A stretch of DNA of 10,365 nt from Saccoglossus kowalevskii. Taxonomy: Eukaryota > Hemichordata > Enteropneusta > Harrimaniidae. The position numbers and the translations under genes are program-made. The stretch lies in assembly GCF_000003605.2 (NCBI RefSeq), contig NW_003123410.1, positions 144,012-154,376 on the forward strand. Reading direction: 5' to 3'. Numbering within the stretch: position 1 is the stretch's first letter; each line of letters starts with the position of its first letter. The notes under the pieces are model-generated. The model made no database searches. It was not told the origin of the DNA and saw nothing but the letters and a program-made list of their open reading frames with translations. Shown here one piece after another: positions 1 to 5,960 of the stretch.

Positions 1-129
1 AACGCCGTTTCCGAAGTTGTGGTGGAAGTCGAGTGTCAGCTAGAACAAGACATAACGTCGGATTGTGTTGAGTTAATTAGCACTAGGAGTTGGCGTTTAG
101 GCATTTCGACCTCTTTCTCCGGTTACTAG
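1..129 (+). CDS. Probable 3'-terminal coding exon of an unidentified plus-strand gene (partial)
   Basis: The first frame is open from the window edge for 42 codons and stops at TAG 127-129. The peptide begins NAVSEVVVEVECQLEQD and ends with RLGISTSFSGY. It has a balanced, hydrophilic composition and mostly purine-first codons, unlike the T-rich DNA that follows, and the other frames in this stretch are broken by stops. I do not recognise a family. The 5' part lies outside the window, so neither the start nor the upstream splice site can be seen. AATAAA at 537 and 581 could end the transcript. It could instead be the tail of a mobile-element ORF. Confidence is moderate that it is coding and low about what it is. 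Confidence 0.45.
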   Translation, partial: NAVSEVVVEVECQLEQDITSDCVELISTRSWRLGISTSFSGY

Positions 130-190
130 GCAAGCGTTTGTTTTACAGACCACGCTTCACATGTAAACATGATTTGAATATATAATGAGA

Positions 191-198
191 TGACGTCA
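191..198. promoter_or_regulatory. Perfect CRE palindrome (CREB/ATF-type site)
   Basis: TGACGTCA, the full palindromic cAMP-response element. It is one of three perfect copies within the first 2.15 kb. Binding is inferred from the motif alone. Confidence 0.4.
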
Positions 199-443
199 TT
201 TATCTCTCTAACTGTTCAACGTTATGCGGGGCCGCTGTGTACTGAAACAATTTTGCTTCTTTTTTGGAGGACGAATACGGGCCCAAAACATTATAGTTTT
301 GGATTTTAATACTGCAAGGCTACTAAGTGACTCCATGTTATGTGTTTTGTTGTAAAAATCAGTCAATCTGATGCTTCAAATGTTCAAAATTAGCGCAACG
401 TGACAAATGTTTTGTTTTTTGGCGTTTTCAGGCAGAAGAAATC

Positions 444-451
444 TGACGTCA
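444..451. promoter_or_regulatory. Perfect CRE palindrome (second copy)
   Basis: TGACGTCA in the context ATCTGACGTCATAGAGG, 253 bp from the first copy. There is no TATA or Initiator pair close by, so it could be distal or fortuitous. Confidence 0.35.
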
Positions 452-600
452 TAGAGGTCATTCAAGTGAGTTGTGTGTCGTCAGAAATTAACCTACTTTC
501 ATGAAATTCACACACATTGATAACGTATTGGCACAGAATAAAACCCTTGAAGCATTTTTTGATAACTCCTCGCAATGAAAAATAAAAGGTCTTTAAATTC

Positions 601-1126
601 CTTGTCTATGAGTGAAATAACAAAAAAATGTAACACTCTCGAGGCATTGACGGTGCTGATGCTGCCTTAATTTCTCAGCTTACTTTTTTTTACAAAACCC
701 CTACGGTTTTTATCTAAAACTCATTTTTATTCAAAATAACACCTCTATGTTAACTTAATAATCACGTGACTAATTCGTGGTACATGTCGCAGATAATTCT
801 TTTCAAAAAGCCAGGAACAAGGGCTTCAAGAAAATATATAAGTTGCTATGCTTCAAATTACTTTTCCTCATGAAAACAGTTTTTACTTTTTAGAGCATGA
901 TAACTCTACCGCATTCTTAAGTCTAGTGAGGCCAGCCAGTCGTAACGGTTAAATCGTAGTCTGTAAACATGTCTGGAACTGTTCAGAGATGGACAGGTTG
1001 ATTTCATTTGAACTTTGTGTAATGACCACACATATTGTGTTACAGGTGCATATCAATTTGTTTTTGAGATTCAAACTAAAATGGCCATTTTGTTTTTTAA
1101 TCATGTTTGCGCTGATTCCTGACTAA
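601..1126. other. AT-rich intergenic stretch with no recognisable feature
   Basis: All frames are broken by stops. Homopolymer T and A runs are frequent. I see no RNA gene, tandem array or convincing splice-bounded open frame. Confidence 0.4.
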
Positions 1127-1461
1127 TGTGAGTTTCTAAAAACTGCATTCACCTGTTCACCTGTCTTGTCGTGTGCATACAACTTTGATTTGACAATCCC
1201 CAATAATTCACACGGTACTGGAGAGGGTACTGACAACACTGAATGTCATAATGACTGGGTTTTTTTTGAATGGCCAACAAACCACGGTTTCCAATACTCG
1301 TGTATCGGTTATTACCAATGCAGTATGCTGGCTGGATGACCATCACTTCTGGTAATAGGGTACAACCCATGAATCTGGTGCTTTTCAAATTACACATCTG
1401 GACTGAAATATCTGGAGTGTCTGACAACATCACCAGACCCAAATCCGAGACCATCATCTGA
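1127..1461 (+). pseudogene. CUB-like domain fragment interrupted by a frameshift
   Basis: A frame open from 1127 to TGA 1337-1339 holds FDLTIPNNSHGTGEG, then a Cys-x2-Asp pattern (ECHNDWVFFEWP), then FQYSCIGYYQC. This resembles the second half of a CUB domain, where Phe-x-Leu, Cys-x2-Asp-x-Val and Cys-Gly blocks follow one another. From 1318 a neighbouring frame continues with WMTITSGNRVQPMNLVLF up to TGA 1459-1461, in the place where CUB domains have Ser-x-Asn followed by an alternating hydrophobic strand. Joining the halves needs a one-base shift around 1318-1336. Codons in the first half are strongly purine-first. No good acceptor precedes it: only GTGAG near 1131, without a pyrimidine tract. 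A decayed exon is most likely. A real exon with a weak donor, or a sequencing indel, is possible. The CUB match is by pattern only. Confidence 0.35.
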
Positions 1462-1574
1462 TTTTATGAGTATGGATGGAGATATAGAATCTCATGCTCA
1501 CCACGATCAAAGGATATAGGGCTAGCCTATGACCAGTAGTCTGTGCTTACACTGGCAATCCACAGATAATGTCA

Positions 1575-1597
1575 TTGTTTCATTTTTATTGAAACAA
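1575..1597. repeat. Short inverted repeat, 8-bp arms
   Basis: TTGTTTCA (1575-1582) and TGAAACAA (1590-1597) flank a 7-base T-rich loop. It could fold as a hairpin. No downstream T tract marks it as a terminator of known type. Confidence 0.4.
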
Positions 1598-1686
1598 AAC
1601 CAAGCGCCGTCAAAAAGTACCACTAGATTCAGTCTTATTTAGACTCTTCATGTAAGAGTTCATATGAGCCACTAATATCAGTAACA

Positions 1687-1844
1687 ATGATGAATTGGTT
1701 CAAAACGATACTCCTGCTCATTTTAGCTTTCATTGGATGCAAAGCAGCTCTCTCTGATTGTGTTTCATCTATATACGTTTCGATGCCACTGCATCTAATA
1801 CACGGATTTTGGAGAGACTACCATTCCAGTTCAAGCAAGCAAAT
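1687..1844 (+). CDS. Candidate first exon with signal peptide, small secreted protein
   Basis: The frame opens with tandem ATGs (1687 and 1690) in an AACAATG context. The N-terminus is MMNWFKTILLLILAFIG followed by CKA-A-LSDC. It has a basic n-region, an 11-12-residue hydrophobic core and a small-residue cleavage region, so it reads as a signal peptide. The frame stays open to TAG 2023-2025, but after about residue 52 the translation looks random. A GTATGT donor at 1845 would end the exon in phase 2. A 34-base block at 2660-2693 has the matching phase. The mature protein is unrecognised. T-rich DNA can mimic signal peptides by chance, so this is a candidate only. Confidence 0.35.
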
Positions 1845-2139
1845 GTATGTACTGCCATGTCTGCTTGGTCTGCTAGTTGGTCTGCTTGAAGTAATAAGGC
1901 ACATTTGCCGAATAGAACGTCCCAATCTTGTTTTTTCATGTTTATATGTTCATGTATGTGCTAGATTGGCAAAGTCGGAACTTCTCTTTTGCTTTCCAAA
2001 AAAATATAATCAATTGTCAATTTAGCCTTTTTAACGTGGTCGCGAAAACTAAGGTGACTGTGACAGAATTCCGACTGGACGCATCTGCTGGCGACCCCCT
2101 GCGTTAGAGTGAAAACCGGTGATTATGCTTATTAAAAGT
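1845..2139. other. Unassigned stretch (possible intron)
   Basis: This is the continuation of the open frame to 2025, with Leu/Val/Cys-rich translation and a short imperfect CTGCTTGGTCTGCTAG-type repeat near 1860-1892, then non-coding DNA. Nothing else is recognised. Confidence 0.3.
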
Positions 2140-2251
2140 TGACGTCATACGTCTTATCTATGTTAATGTACGTGACCTTTCACTTCTGAGGTCCCGGCGA
2201 TTTTGAAAGACTACTTATATATATTGGACATTTAATCGACTTGTTTTCAGT
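2140..2251 (+). promoter_or_regulatory. Compact core promoter: CRE, TATA box and Initiator
   Basis: A third perfect CRE (TGACGTCA, 2140-2147) is followed by TATATATA at 2216-2223 and a TCAGT Initiator at 2247-2251. If the Initiator A at 2249 is +1, the TATA starts at -33 and the CRE at about -109, which is standard animal spacing. The first ATG comes only 7 bases later, in a strong AAACATGG context. The TTGTTTTCAG before +1 could instead be read as a splice acceptor, which would explain the TCAG without an Initiator. No transcription evidence is available from sequence. Confidence 0.4.
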
Positions 2252-2255
2252 AAAC

Positions 2256-2330
2256 ATGGATGAAATTATCGCCTTTGCACTTAGAAAGTTAAGATATCCA
2301 TCTTTGCGATCGACTCGATTCAACTTTTAA
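2256..2330 (+). CDS. 24-codon small ORF behind the CRE/TATA promoter
   Basis: ATG 2256 to TAA 2328-2330 encodes MDEIIAFALRKLRYPSL and then a basic tail RSTRFNF. It lies directly after the putative start site with a good initiation context, and it contains no GT that could serve as a donor before its stop. It could be a micropeptide, an upstream ORF of a longer transcript, or chance. There is no recognisable family. Its interest comes from position rather than from sequence similarity. Confidence 0.25.
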   Translation: MDEIIAFALRKLRYPSLRSTRFNF

Positions 2331-2354
2331 AAGGTCACTTTCACACACCCACTC

Positions 2355-2386
2355 ATGAATAATCAATGACATTATGAATAATTAAT
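2355..2386 (+). repeat. Two near-identical 13-mers, ATGAATAATYAAT
   Basis: ATGAATAATCAAT (2355-2367) and ATGAATAATTAAT (2374-2386) differ at one base and start 19 bp apart. The AT-rich core resembles homeodomain-type sites, but this is only a motif impression. Confidence 0.35.
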
Positions 2387-2404
2387 AGCAGTCAAAGGTG
2401 CGTC

Positions 2405-2562
2405 TAGTCGGGATTTCTTTAGCAGTCAGGTTGGTTTTCGCAAGCACGCTAAAAGGACGAAAAAAACAATTAATTATTTCTTTTTGTAAAACCAAAAAAA
2501 GTCCCGACTTTGCCAGTCTATCTATGTGCCTGTACTTTTGAATAGTTAATTCTTTAGCAGTG
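2405..2562. repeat. Imperfect inverted repeat plus 12-bp direct repeat
   Basis: AGTCGGGA with a following T-rich arm (from 2406) is answered by the T-rich complement ending in TCCCGACT (to about 2508), giving an imperfect palindrome about 100 bp wide. TTCTTTAGCAGT also occurs twice in direct orientation, at 2415-2426 and 2550-2561. It may be the relic of a small non-autonomous element. No target duplication is obvious. Confidence 0.3.
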
Positions 2563-2621
2563 CCCTATTCCCTACTTTGTGATTTTTTGGGACGGTCACT
2601 AATAGGCTTGTACTTCTGCAG

Positions 2622-2693
2622 GTAACTCACTACCTTGGTATGCTTTGTTCTCCATGTAGAATATATCCAATGTTTTACAGAGACTTTAGCAAG
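2622..2693 (+). CDS. Possible small plus-strand exon (phase 0-0)
   Basis: An acceptor TACTTCTGCAG ending at 2621 and a near-consensus donor AAG|GTAAGTA at 2694 bound 72 bases with one open frame, VTHYLGMLCSPCRIYPMFYRDFSK in pieces: VTHYLGMLCS, PCRIYPM, FYRDFSK. Alternative acceptors are CATGTAG at 2659 (34-base exon, phase 2-0, compatible with the donor at 1845) and TTTTACAG at 2680 (13-base microexon). The donor is the strongest feature. Coding status is uncertain, and no family is recognised. Confidence 0.3.
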
Positions 2694-2843
2694 GTAAGTA
2701 TGGCTTTACTATGCAAATCTTAAATTATTCCCAGTGAATATGCTAATGCAATGGGCAATACATTAGTTACTACTATTTTAGTACCAATCATATATAAAAT
2801 ATTAACAGTTCCCAACAACTAAATTATATGTGCTACTGTTTAG

Positions 2844-2936
2844 GTACCATTACTATTGCGAAGTATAACAGCTGCAACCTAGAGGCAATAATTTGTGTAC
2901 AATTTTACTGTAAAAGATTTGTTGTCATCAAATAAA
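2844..2936 (+). CDS. Possible terminal exon of the small plus-strand gene, with AATAAA
   Basis: After an acceptor TACTGTTTAG ending at 2843, a phase-0 frame VPLLLRSITAAT runs to TAG 2880-2882, which fits the phase-0 donor at 2694. AATAAA lies at 2931-2936. Together with 1687-1844 and 2660-2693 this would make a secreted peptide of roughly 75 residues. The chain of phases fits, but each block is short enough to arise by chance. Confidence 0.2.
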
Positions 2937-3014
2937 ATCCCCATTACAAGAACATTTAATTTTTAACAAACGTTCAATTAATTTTTACCTCCATGCAAAT
3001 ACAAAAATAGTGGA

Positions 3015-3055
3015 TTAACACATTGTTACTAGTAACCTAGTATAGCTCATCCATG
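3015..3055 (-). CDS. Candidate terminal exon of the trefoil/kringle mosaic gene
   Basis: A strong acceptor (TTGATTCTTTTCAG on the minus strand, AG at 3057-3056) opens a phase-1 exon that reads WMSYTRLLVTMC and stops at TAA 3017-3015. It accepts the single base left by the kringle exon, giving an Ala codon at the junction. It would end the protein about 12 residues after the last kringle cysteine. An ATTAAA on the minus strand (2960-2955) could serve for polyadenylation. Another possible tail uses the TTTTACAG acceptor near 2913. The true next exon may differ or lie outside this list. Confidence 0.25.
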
Positions 3056-3379
3056 CTGAAAAGAATCAAGCTTGACAAGACCACGCTACACCATGATACT
3101 TTGGGGGATTAGTTTTATCAGTTTGAAATAAACTACAAGGGGGTATGTTAACATACGCTACGCAAGTGGTTAACAACACTCATTAGCATTGCCAATCCTC
3201 CAATAAACAATCGCCCAGAGCGACTAAGTTAGGCATTTAATGTGTCTATACAAATCATGTTGAGTAGTTGTCAAACCATTCCAATGTATCACAATACTAC
3301 TTATAGTATGATGTTACTGTTGAAAGTGACACGTGGAAAAGGATTTATTTGTAGTATGTATGATCAATAATATACTAAC
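3056..3379 (-). other. Probable intron after the kringle exon
   Basis: This is the non-coding interval between the donor at 3379 and the proposed acceptor at 3056. It contains a 14-bp perfect palindrome, GTATGTTAACATAC, at 3143-3156. There is no open frame worth calling. Confidence 0.35.
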
Positions 3380-3649
3380 CACATCCCTGGTGAGGTGGAA
3401 CAACATTACAATGCTCTACAATAGATTGACCCACAAAACATATTGGTCCGCCATAACCCTGAATGGCGTTACGGCAAGATGCGCCTTGTAGTACTCCCAG
3501 AGAACTGTACAATGCATACTCATTGATGGGCATTTGTGTTCTCTGTGCATCAGTGAACCATGGTAGACAATGCTTTCCAGTGACTGTAACCGATACTTCA
3601 CCACGATAACCATGGCCAATATCGTCTCGATAACATTCTTCGACCCCAC
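3380..3649 (-). CDS. Kringle domain exon (mosaic secreted protein)
   Basis: This exon is bounded by CTGTACCTAG (AG at 3651-3650) and G|GTTAGT (GT at 3379). At 270 bases it enters and leaves in phase 1. The reading frame carries all six kringle cysteines in order: ECYRDD, GKHCLPW, GASCRN, GPICFV, EHCNVV and HQGC. Family hallmarks are GYRGEVSVTVTG before Cys2, the CxPW step, CRN at Cys3 and GPxCF at Cys4. Kringles form a triple-disulfide fold that binds proteins or lysine-containing ligands outside the cell. Here the usual acidic pair after CRN (the PDGD-like segment that makes the lysine-binding site) is replaced by AIQGYG, and the Trp of GPWC is Ile, so lysine binding is unlikely. One whole domain on one symmetric exon is the usual layout for shuffled modules. 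The domain call is firm, but the name of the gene is unknown. Confidence 0.88.
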
Positions 3650-3734
3650 CTAGGTACAGATAGATTTGTGCTTTAACATTTGACGGTCACATATTATTCG
3701 AATTCATATGATGTAAAAGATATATTTCACTTAC
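3650..3734 (-). other. Intron between the discoidin-like and kringle exons
   Basis: An 85-base intron with GTAAGT donor (3734-3729) and CTGTACCTAG acceptor. The junction codon joins A to GT as Ser. Confidence 0.75.
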
Positions 3735-3995
3735 TATAGTCGGTGTAAACTTCAATCTCAATTATTGGAACACCCATCAAATGTCCTGTTGCCTGTGTAA
3801 AGCAAAGGTATTGAGTCCAATACGGACTTTCGATGTAGACCCATGTAAACCATTCATTAGATTTATCGAGCCACACATGATCATTGTACCCATGCTGCAA
3901 CACATTGTCGTCAAATATTACGCCACGTCCGTATTGATCAAATTTCTCACCAAGCGGGATCAATACAATAGACGTGAGATGGGTAAATCGAGGTA
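3735..3995 (-). CDS. Fucolectin/F5-8C-like domain, second half exon
   Basis: A 261-base exon, phase 1-1, bounded by TTTTCTTTGACAG and TATA|GTAAGT. It reads PRFTHLTSIVLIPLGEKFDQ, then GRGVIFDDN, a central NDHVWLDKSNEWFTWVYI, and ends MGVPIIEIEVYTDY. The LTSIVLIP strand and the closing hydrophobic-E-x-E-V-Y segment match the positions of the post-Trp strand and the terminal CEVEV strand in the fucolectin (FTP) and discoidin jelly-roll family, which binds sugars or phospholipids outside cells. It completes the domain begun on 4370-4567. The Arg-Gly-Asp-like fucose motif after the central strand is absent (PLGE occupies that place), so sugar binding may be lost or altered. The family call is by pattern and could be another galactose-binding-like fold. 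Confidence 0.7.
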
Positions 3996-4369
3996 CTGTC
4001 AAAGAAAACAACAATTATGTGTTGACCAATTTGACAAATGTAAACCTTCCAAATCTTTCCAAGCATCAAAACGTTCTCAGTCAAATATTTGTGGTAACTA
4101 AGACTATTCTTTAAAACAATAATCATGATATGCACTATATTCTCTCTTGTAAGAACCTTGGTCAGACAAAAAGCACTGTAACTCATGAGGGGTAATAGTT
4201 TTTAAAATATCTCATACCAAAATATTGTTTCTCTATAAGCTCAAATAAATATAGTCTAACTTACACATGTCCGTGAATGTACATATGCGTATTAGTTTAA
4301 TCATAGATTTATAGTCAAATTGGAAGACAAATAAATCAATGCTAAAAAGCATTACATCTCTTTTTAAAC
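3996..4369 (-). other. Intron inside the discoidin-like domain
   Basis: A 374-base AT-rich interval between the two domain halves. Open frames on both strands here are shadows. A better-looking GTAATG donor at 4355 would end the upstream exon in phase 0 and break the frame, so the weaker GTTTAA at 4369 is preferred. Confidence 0.45.
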
Positions 4370-4567
4370 ATATCTCTGAGTTCCAAGGCGAATATACATC
4401 TCGCGTTTTGAAACCATATTCCGACTCTTCATGTGCGTTTATGGTTCCTGTCCAACTAATGTCATATGAACTGTCCTTAGTTAGAGGGTAACGACCATCT
4501 ATCGCCGCTGGTGTGACGATTACAAAAGCTGGCATTGCAATATTTCCTAAAGCAACATTGTATAGAT
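4370..4567 (-). CDS. Fucolectin/F5-8C-like domain, first half exon
   Basis: Acceptor ATGATTGTTTTCAG (AG at 4569-4568) opens a phase-1 frame: LYNVALGNIAMPAFVI, then TPAAIDGRYPLTKDSS, DISWTGTINAH, and YSPWNSEI at the end. N-x-A-L-G near the start and A-A-I-D-G about 20 residues later are the classical opening of fucolectin/F5-8C domains, and PWNSEI sits where these have PWW-x-VDL. The phase-1 donor chosen (T|GTTTAA at 4369) is weak, but it gives a 198-base symmetric exon and joins cleanly to PRFTHLTS. The preceding trefoil exon ends in phase 1, so the junction codon is GAT (Asp). This places the lectin-like module between the trefoil and the kringle in a secreted protein. Confidence 0.65.
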
Positions 4568-4655
4568 CTGAAAACAATCATAATATATCCAATTCAATGC
4601 AAAATTCACATTCTATTGTGTAACATGATATCTTCTGACTATAATTGTTTTACAG

Positions 4656-4752
4656 AAAATATTCATTCAACAAAGAATGAAAGTTATAAATACAGTAGCT
4701 ACGGTTTAGCACAATGGCATGCTGGCAATGATATTATTCATACTTCGGTGGG
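4656..4752 (+). CDS. Probable plus-strand exon inside the mosaic gene's intron
   Basis: A textbook acceptor (ACTATAATTGTTTTACAG, AG at 4654-4655) and a good donor (GTGGG|GTATGT, GT at 4753) bound 97 bases, phase 1 to phase 2. The only open frame reads NIHSTKNESYKYSSYG then LAQWHAGNDIIHTSVG, with very regular purine-first codons. The frame continues to TAA 4804-4806 if not spliced. I do not recognise the family. It lies in the minus-strand intron 4568-5474 and overlaps none of that gene's exons. Its donor phase matches the microexon at 5095. It is likely part of an opposite-strand gene, or a decayed gene copy. Confidence 0.5.
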
Positions 4753-4806
4753 GTATGTAAATACAGAAATGTGTTTTGAATACCGACAAAGAAGGCATGA
4801 GGCATA

Positions 4807-5094
4807 AAAGATCGATCTTGGCTTGTTCAGTGCTGAATGTAAAACTAATAGAAAACACTTCACACAATTGTGTTTTCGGGGATTCACCGACGCATTGAAA
4901 TCAAAACTTTCGCAACAATTGATATTGCTACCATATTTCACAATCATTAATGGTATACCAATTGAAATAGGCGTATGATTTTATTGGTTAAGCGATTAGC
5001 TAGTTCAGTTTTGAATTTCAATCCAACGATATATTCTTTGTTTATGCTTGATCAATATTTATTTATTTATATGTCACACATGTTTGCTTTTTAG
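4807..5094. other. Intronic DNA, nothing recognised
   Basis: AT-rich and without a splice-bounded open frame. Short ORFs on both strands have low-complexity, Ile/Tyr-rich translations typical of AT-rich introns. Confidence 0.35.
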
Positions 5095-5117
5095 TTTATA
5101 TAACACTGGAGGCCAAG
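5095..5117 (+). CDS. Possible 23-base plus-strand microexon
   Basis: Acceptor TGTTTGCTTTTTAG (AG at 5093-5094) and donor CAAG|GTATAT bound T-TTA-TAT-AAC-ACT-GGA-GGC-CAA-G, encoding LYNTGGQ. It enters in phase 2 and leaves in phase 1, exactly what is needed to connect the exons at 4656-4752 and 5723-5841. The phase fit is its main support. It could be coincidence. Confidence 0.25.
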
Positions 5118-5474
5118 GTATATACTATCATTATTATTGTTATTTGTCAAATATGTTACGATGTTTAATCCTGGATTGTACAGATACAATTCATAATGGT
5201 ACACTTATGCATATTGATTGGAAAATCCCAATTAATCTCATACAGACACTGATACTATTCTCAGTTTAGTTGATTGTTGTCAGTTGTTGGGCTTCAAAAC
5301 ATTCATGTAAAATAACCAATTGTTTTTCCATATTTCTTGTTTTCACGTTTCAGTTTGCCTACAAATCCATCATGGCATGAGCCCTAGCAAATAACACTGT
5401 ATTTTATATGTGTACCATGGACTTTTCTGGGGCACCATAGTTCTATTAGTATAGTATAACAAAATATAACCCAC
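5118..5474. other. Intronic DNA, nothing recognised
   Basis: A plus frame stays open to TAG 5267-5269 (TGTACAGATACAATTCAT region) with a Leu/Ile-rich translation and no splice support. Otherwise non-coding. Confidence 0.3.
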
Positions 5475-5600
5475 CCATTTGCTGACTTTCAAAACACGAA
5501 TTCATGTTAATATCCCAACAACATCCAGCACGGAGGCAATCATCTTTCTTTTCATGTCTACCTCCACATGCTGTTCTTGATGCTGGTGCAATCCAACAAT
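5475..5600 (-). CDS. Trefoil (P-type) domain exon of the mosaic gene
   Basis: Acceptor TTGTTTCCCACAG (AG at 5602-5601) and donor ATGG|GTGGGT (GT at 5474) enclose 126 bases, phase 1-1. The frame shows the full trefoil pattern: CWIAPASRTACGG, then HEKKDDCLRAGCCWD, then MNSCFESQ. The six cysteines, the Arg before the second Cys, the Cys-Cys-Trp-Asp step and the final Cys-Phe are the family signature. Trefoil domains are compact, protease-resistant extracellular modules found in mucin-associated peptides, glycoside hydrolases and mosaic proteins. The usual Trp or Pro before the last Cys is Ser here. The exon joins in phase to the lectin-like exon downstream (junction Asp) and to 6671-6763 upstream (junction Asn). 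The domain call is strong. Confidence 0.85.
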
Positions 5601-5722
5601 CTGTGGGAAACAACAAGTGATAATATTAAAATTAGATGTTCAAAGTATCACAATTATCTTGCTAGCAAGTCCAAGAATACACATAACAAAACAATTCACA
5701 AGAACAAAACTGACAATTACAG
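5601..5722. other. Intron sequence between opposite-strand exons
   Basis: A short interval that holds the trefoil exon's acceptor on the minus strand and, at its right end, the acceptor ACAATTACAG used by the plus-strand exon at 5723. Confidence 0.35.
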
Positions 5723-5841
5723 TATACTATACTGGCGATGTCGCAACACGTACTTGCTTCGTGTCATTGAATTTTGCAAGTCATGGTTCTCTCTGTGCCG
5801 TCTCAGGATCTCGGCTTTCAAGCCAGGTGTTTGTAAATATT
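5723..5841 (+). CDS. Probable plus-strand exon, unknown beta-rich segment
   Basis: Acceptor TGACAATTACAG (AG at 5721-5722) and an excellent donor ATATT|GTAAGTCT (GT at 5842) bound 119 bases, phase 1 to 0. The frame reads YYTGDVATRTCFVSLNFA, SHGSLCAVSGSR, LSSQVFVNI. Alternating hydrophobic residues and two cysteines suggest beta-strands, possibly of an Ig-like or other sandwich fold, but I cannot name it. An inner donor CCAG|GTGTTT at 5826 is possible. The phase-0 end fits the terminal exon at 5916 after a 74-base intron. A minus-strand frame across the same DNA is also partly open but less codon-like. Confidence 0.45.
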
Positions 5842-5915
5842 GTAAGTCTTCTCATACTTATTTGTGTTACTTTTACTGGTTATGTTGGCGTTTTGTGAGG
5901 CGTCTTGTTTTCTAG

Positions 5916-5960
5916 GCATGGCAAGATGAACGGCAACTAAGATGGCGGCGTTCGTGCTAA
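5916..5960 (+). CDS. Candidate terminal exon of the interleaved plus-strand gene
   Basis: Acceptor GTCTTGTTTTCTAG (AG at 5914-5915) opens a phase-0 frame AWQDERQLRWRRSC that stops at TAA 5958-5960. Its phase matches the donor at 5842, and AATAAA at 6168 with a GT-rich tail follows. A competing reading is that ATG 5942 starts a new gene: AAGATGGCGGC (5939-5949) is the YY1-type start-site motif, and its frame gives MAAFVLTKTFTTPKPK with a possible AAG|GTGACC donor at 5990. Both cannot be exons in the same frame. I favour the terminal-exon reading because of phase and the poly(A) signal, but only slightly. Confidence 0.35.
   Translation, partial: AWQDERQLRWRRSC
5939..5949 (+). promoter_or_regulatory. 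YY1-type motif overlapping an ATG
   Basis: AAGATGGCGGC matches the extended YY1 consensus often found just downstream of animal promoters and overlapping the start codon (Met-Ala-Ala). Binding is inferred only from the motif. Confidence 0.35.

Larger units (their letters stand above)
130..600 (+). other. Putative 3' UTR with two AATAAA signals
   Basis: This AT-rich DNA has no long open frame and follows the stop codon at 129. Canonical poly(A) hexamers occur at 537-542 and 581-586. Two perfect TGACGTCA octamers lie inside it, at 191-198 and 444-451. The UTR assignment depends wholly on the exon at 1-129 being real. Confidence 0.3.

Noticed and set aside
1149-1457. Minus-strand ORF of 102 codons
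   Set aside because: Antisense to the CUB-like frames. Its composition is less coding-like and it has no splice support.
3143-3156. 14-bp perfect palindrome GTATGTTAACATAC
   Set aside because: About one such palindrome is expected by chance per 16 kb. No paired motif or conservation is visible.
3781-4101. Plus-strand ORF of 106 codons
   Set aside because: Antisense shadow of the lectin-like exon at 3735-3995, which has splice sites and a recognisable fold pattern.
4738-4947. Minus-strand ORF of 69 codons starting MIVKYGSNIN
   Set aside because: No acceptor or donor in suitable phase for the mosaic gene and no recognisable domain. It partly overlaps the plus-strand exon at 4656.
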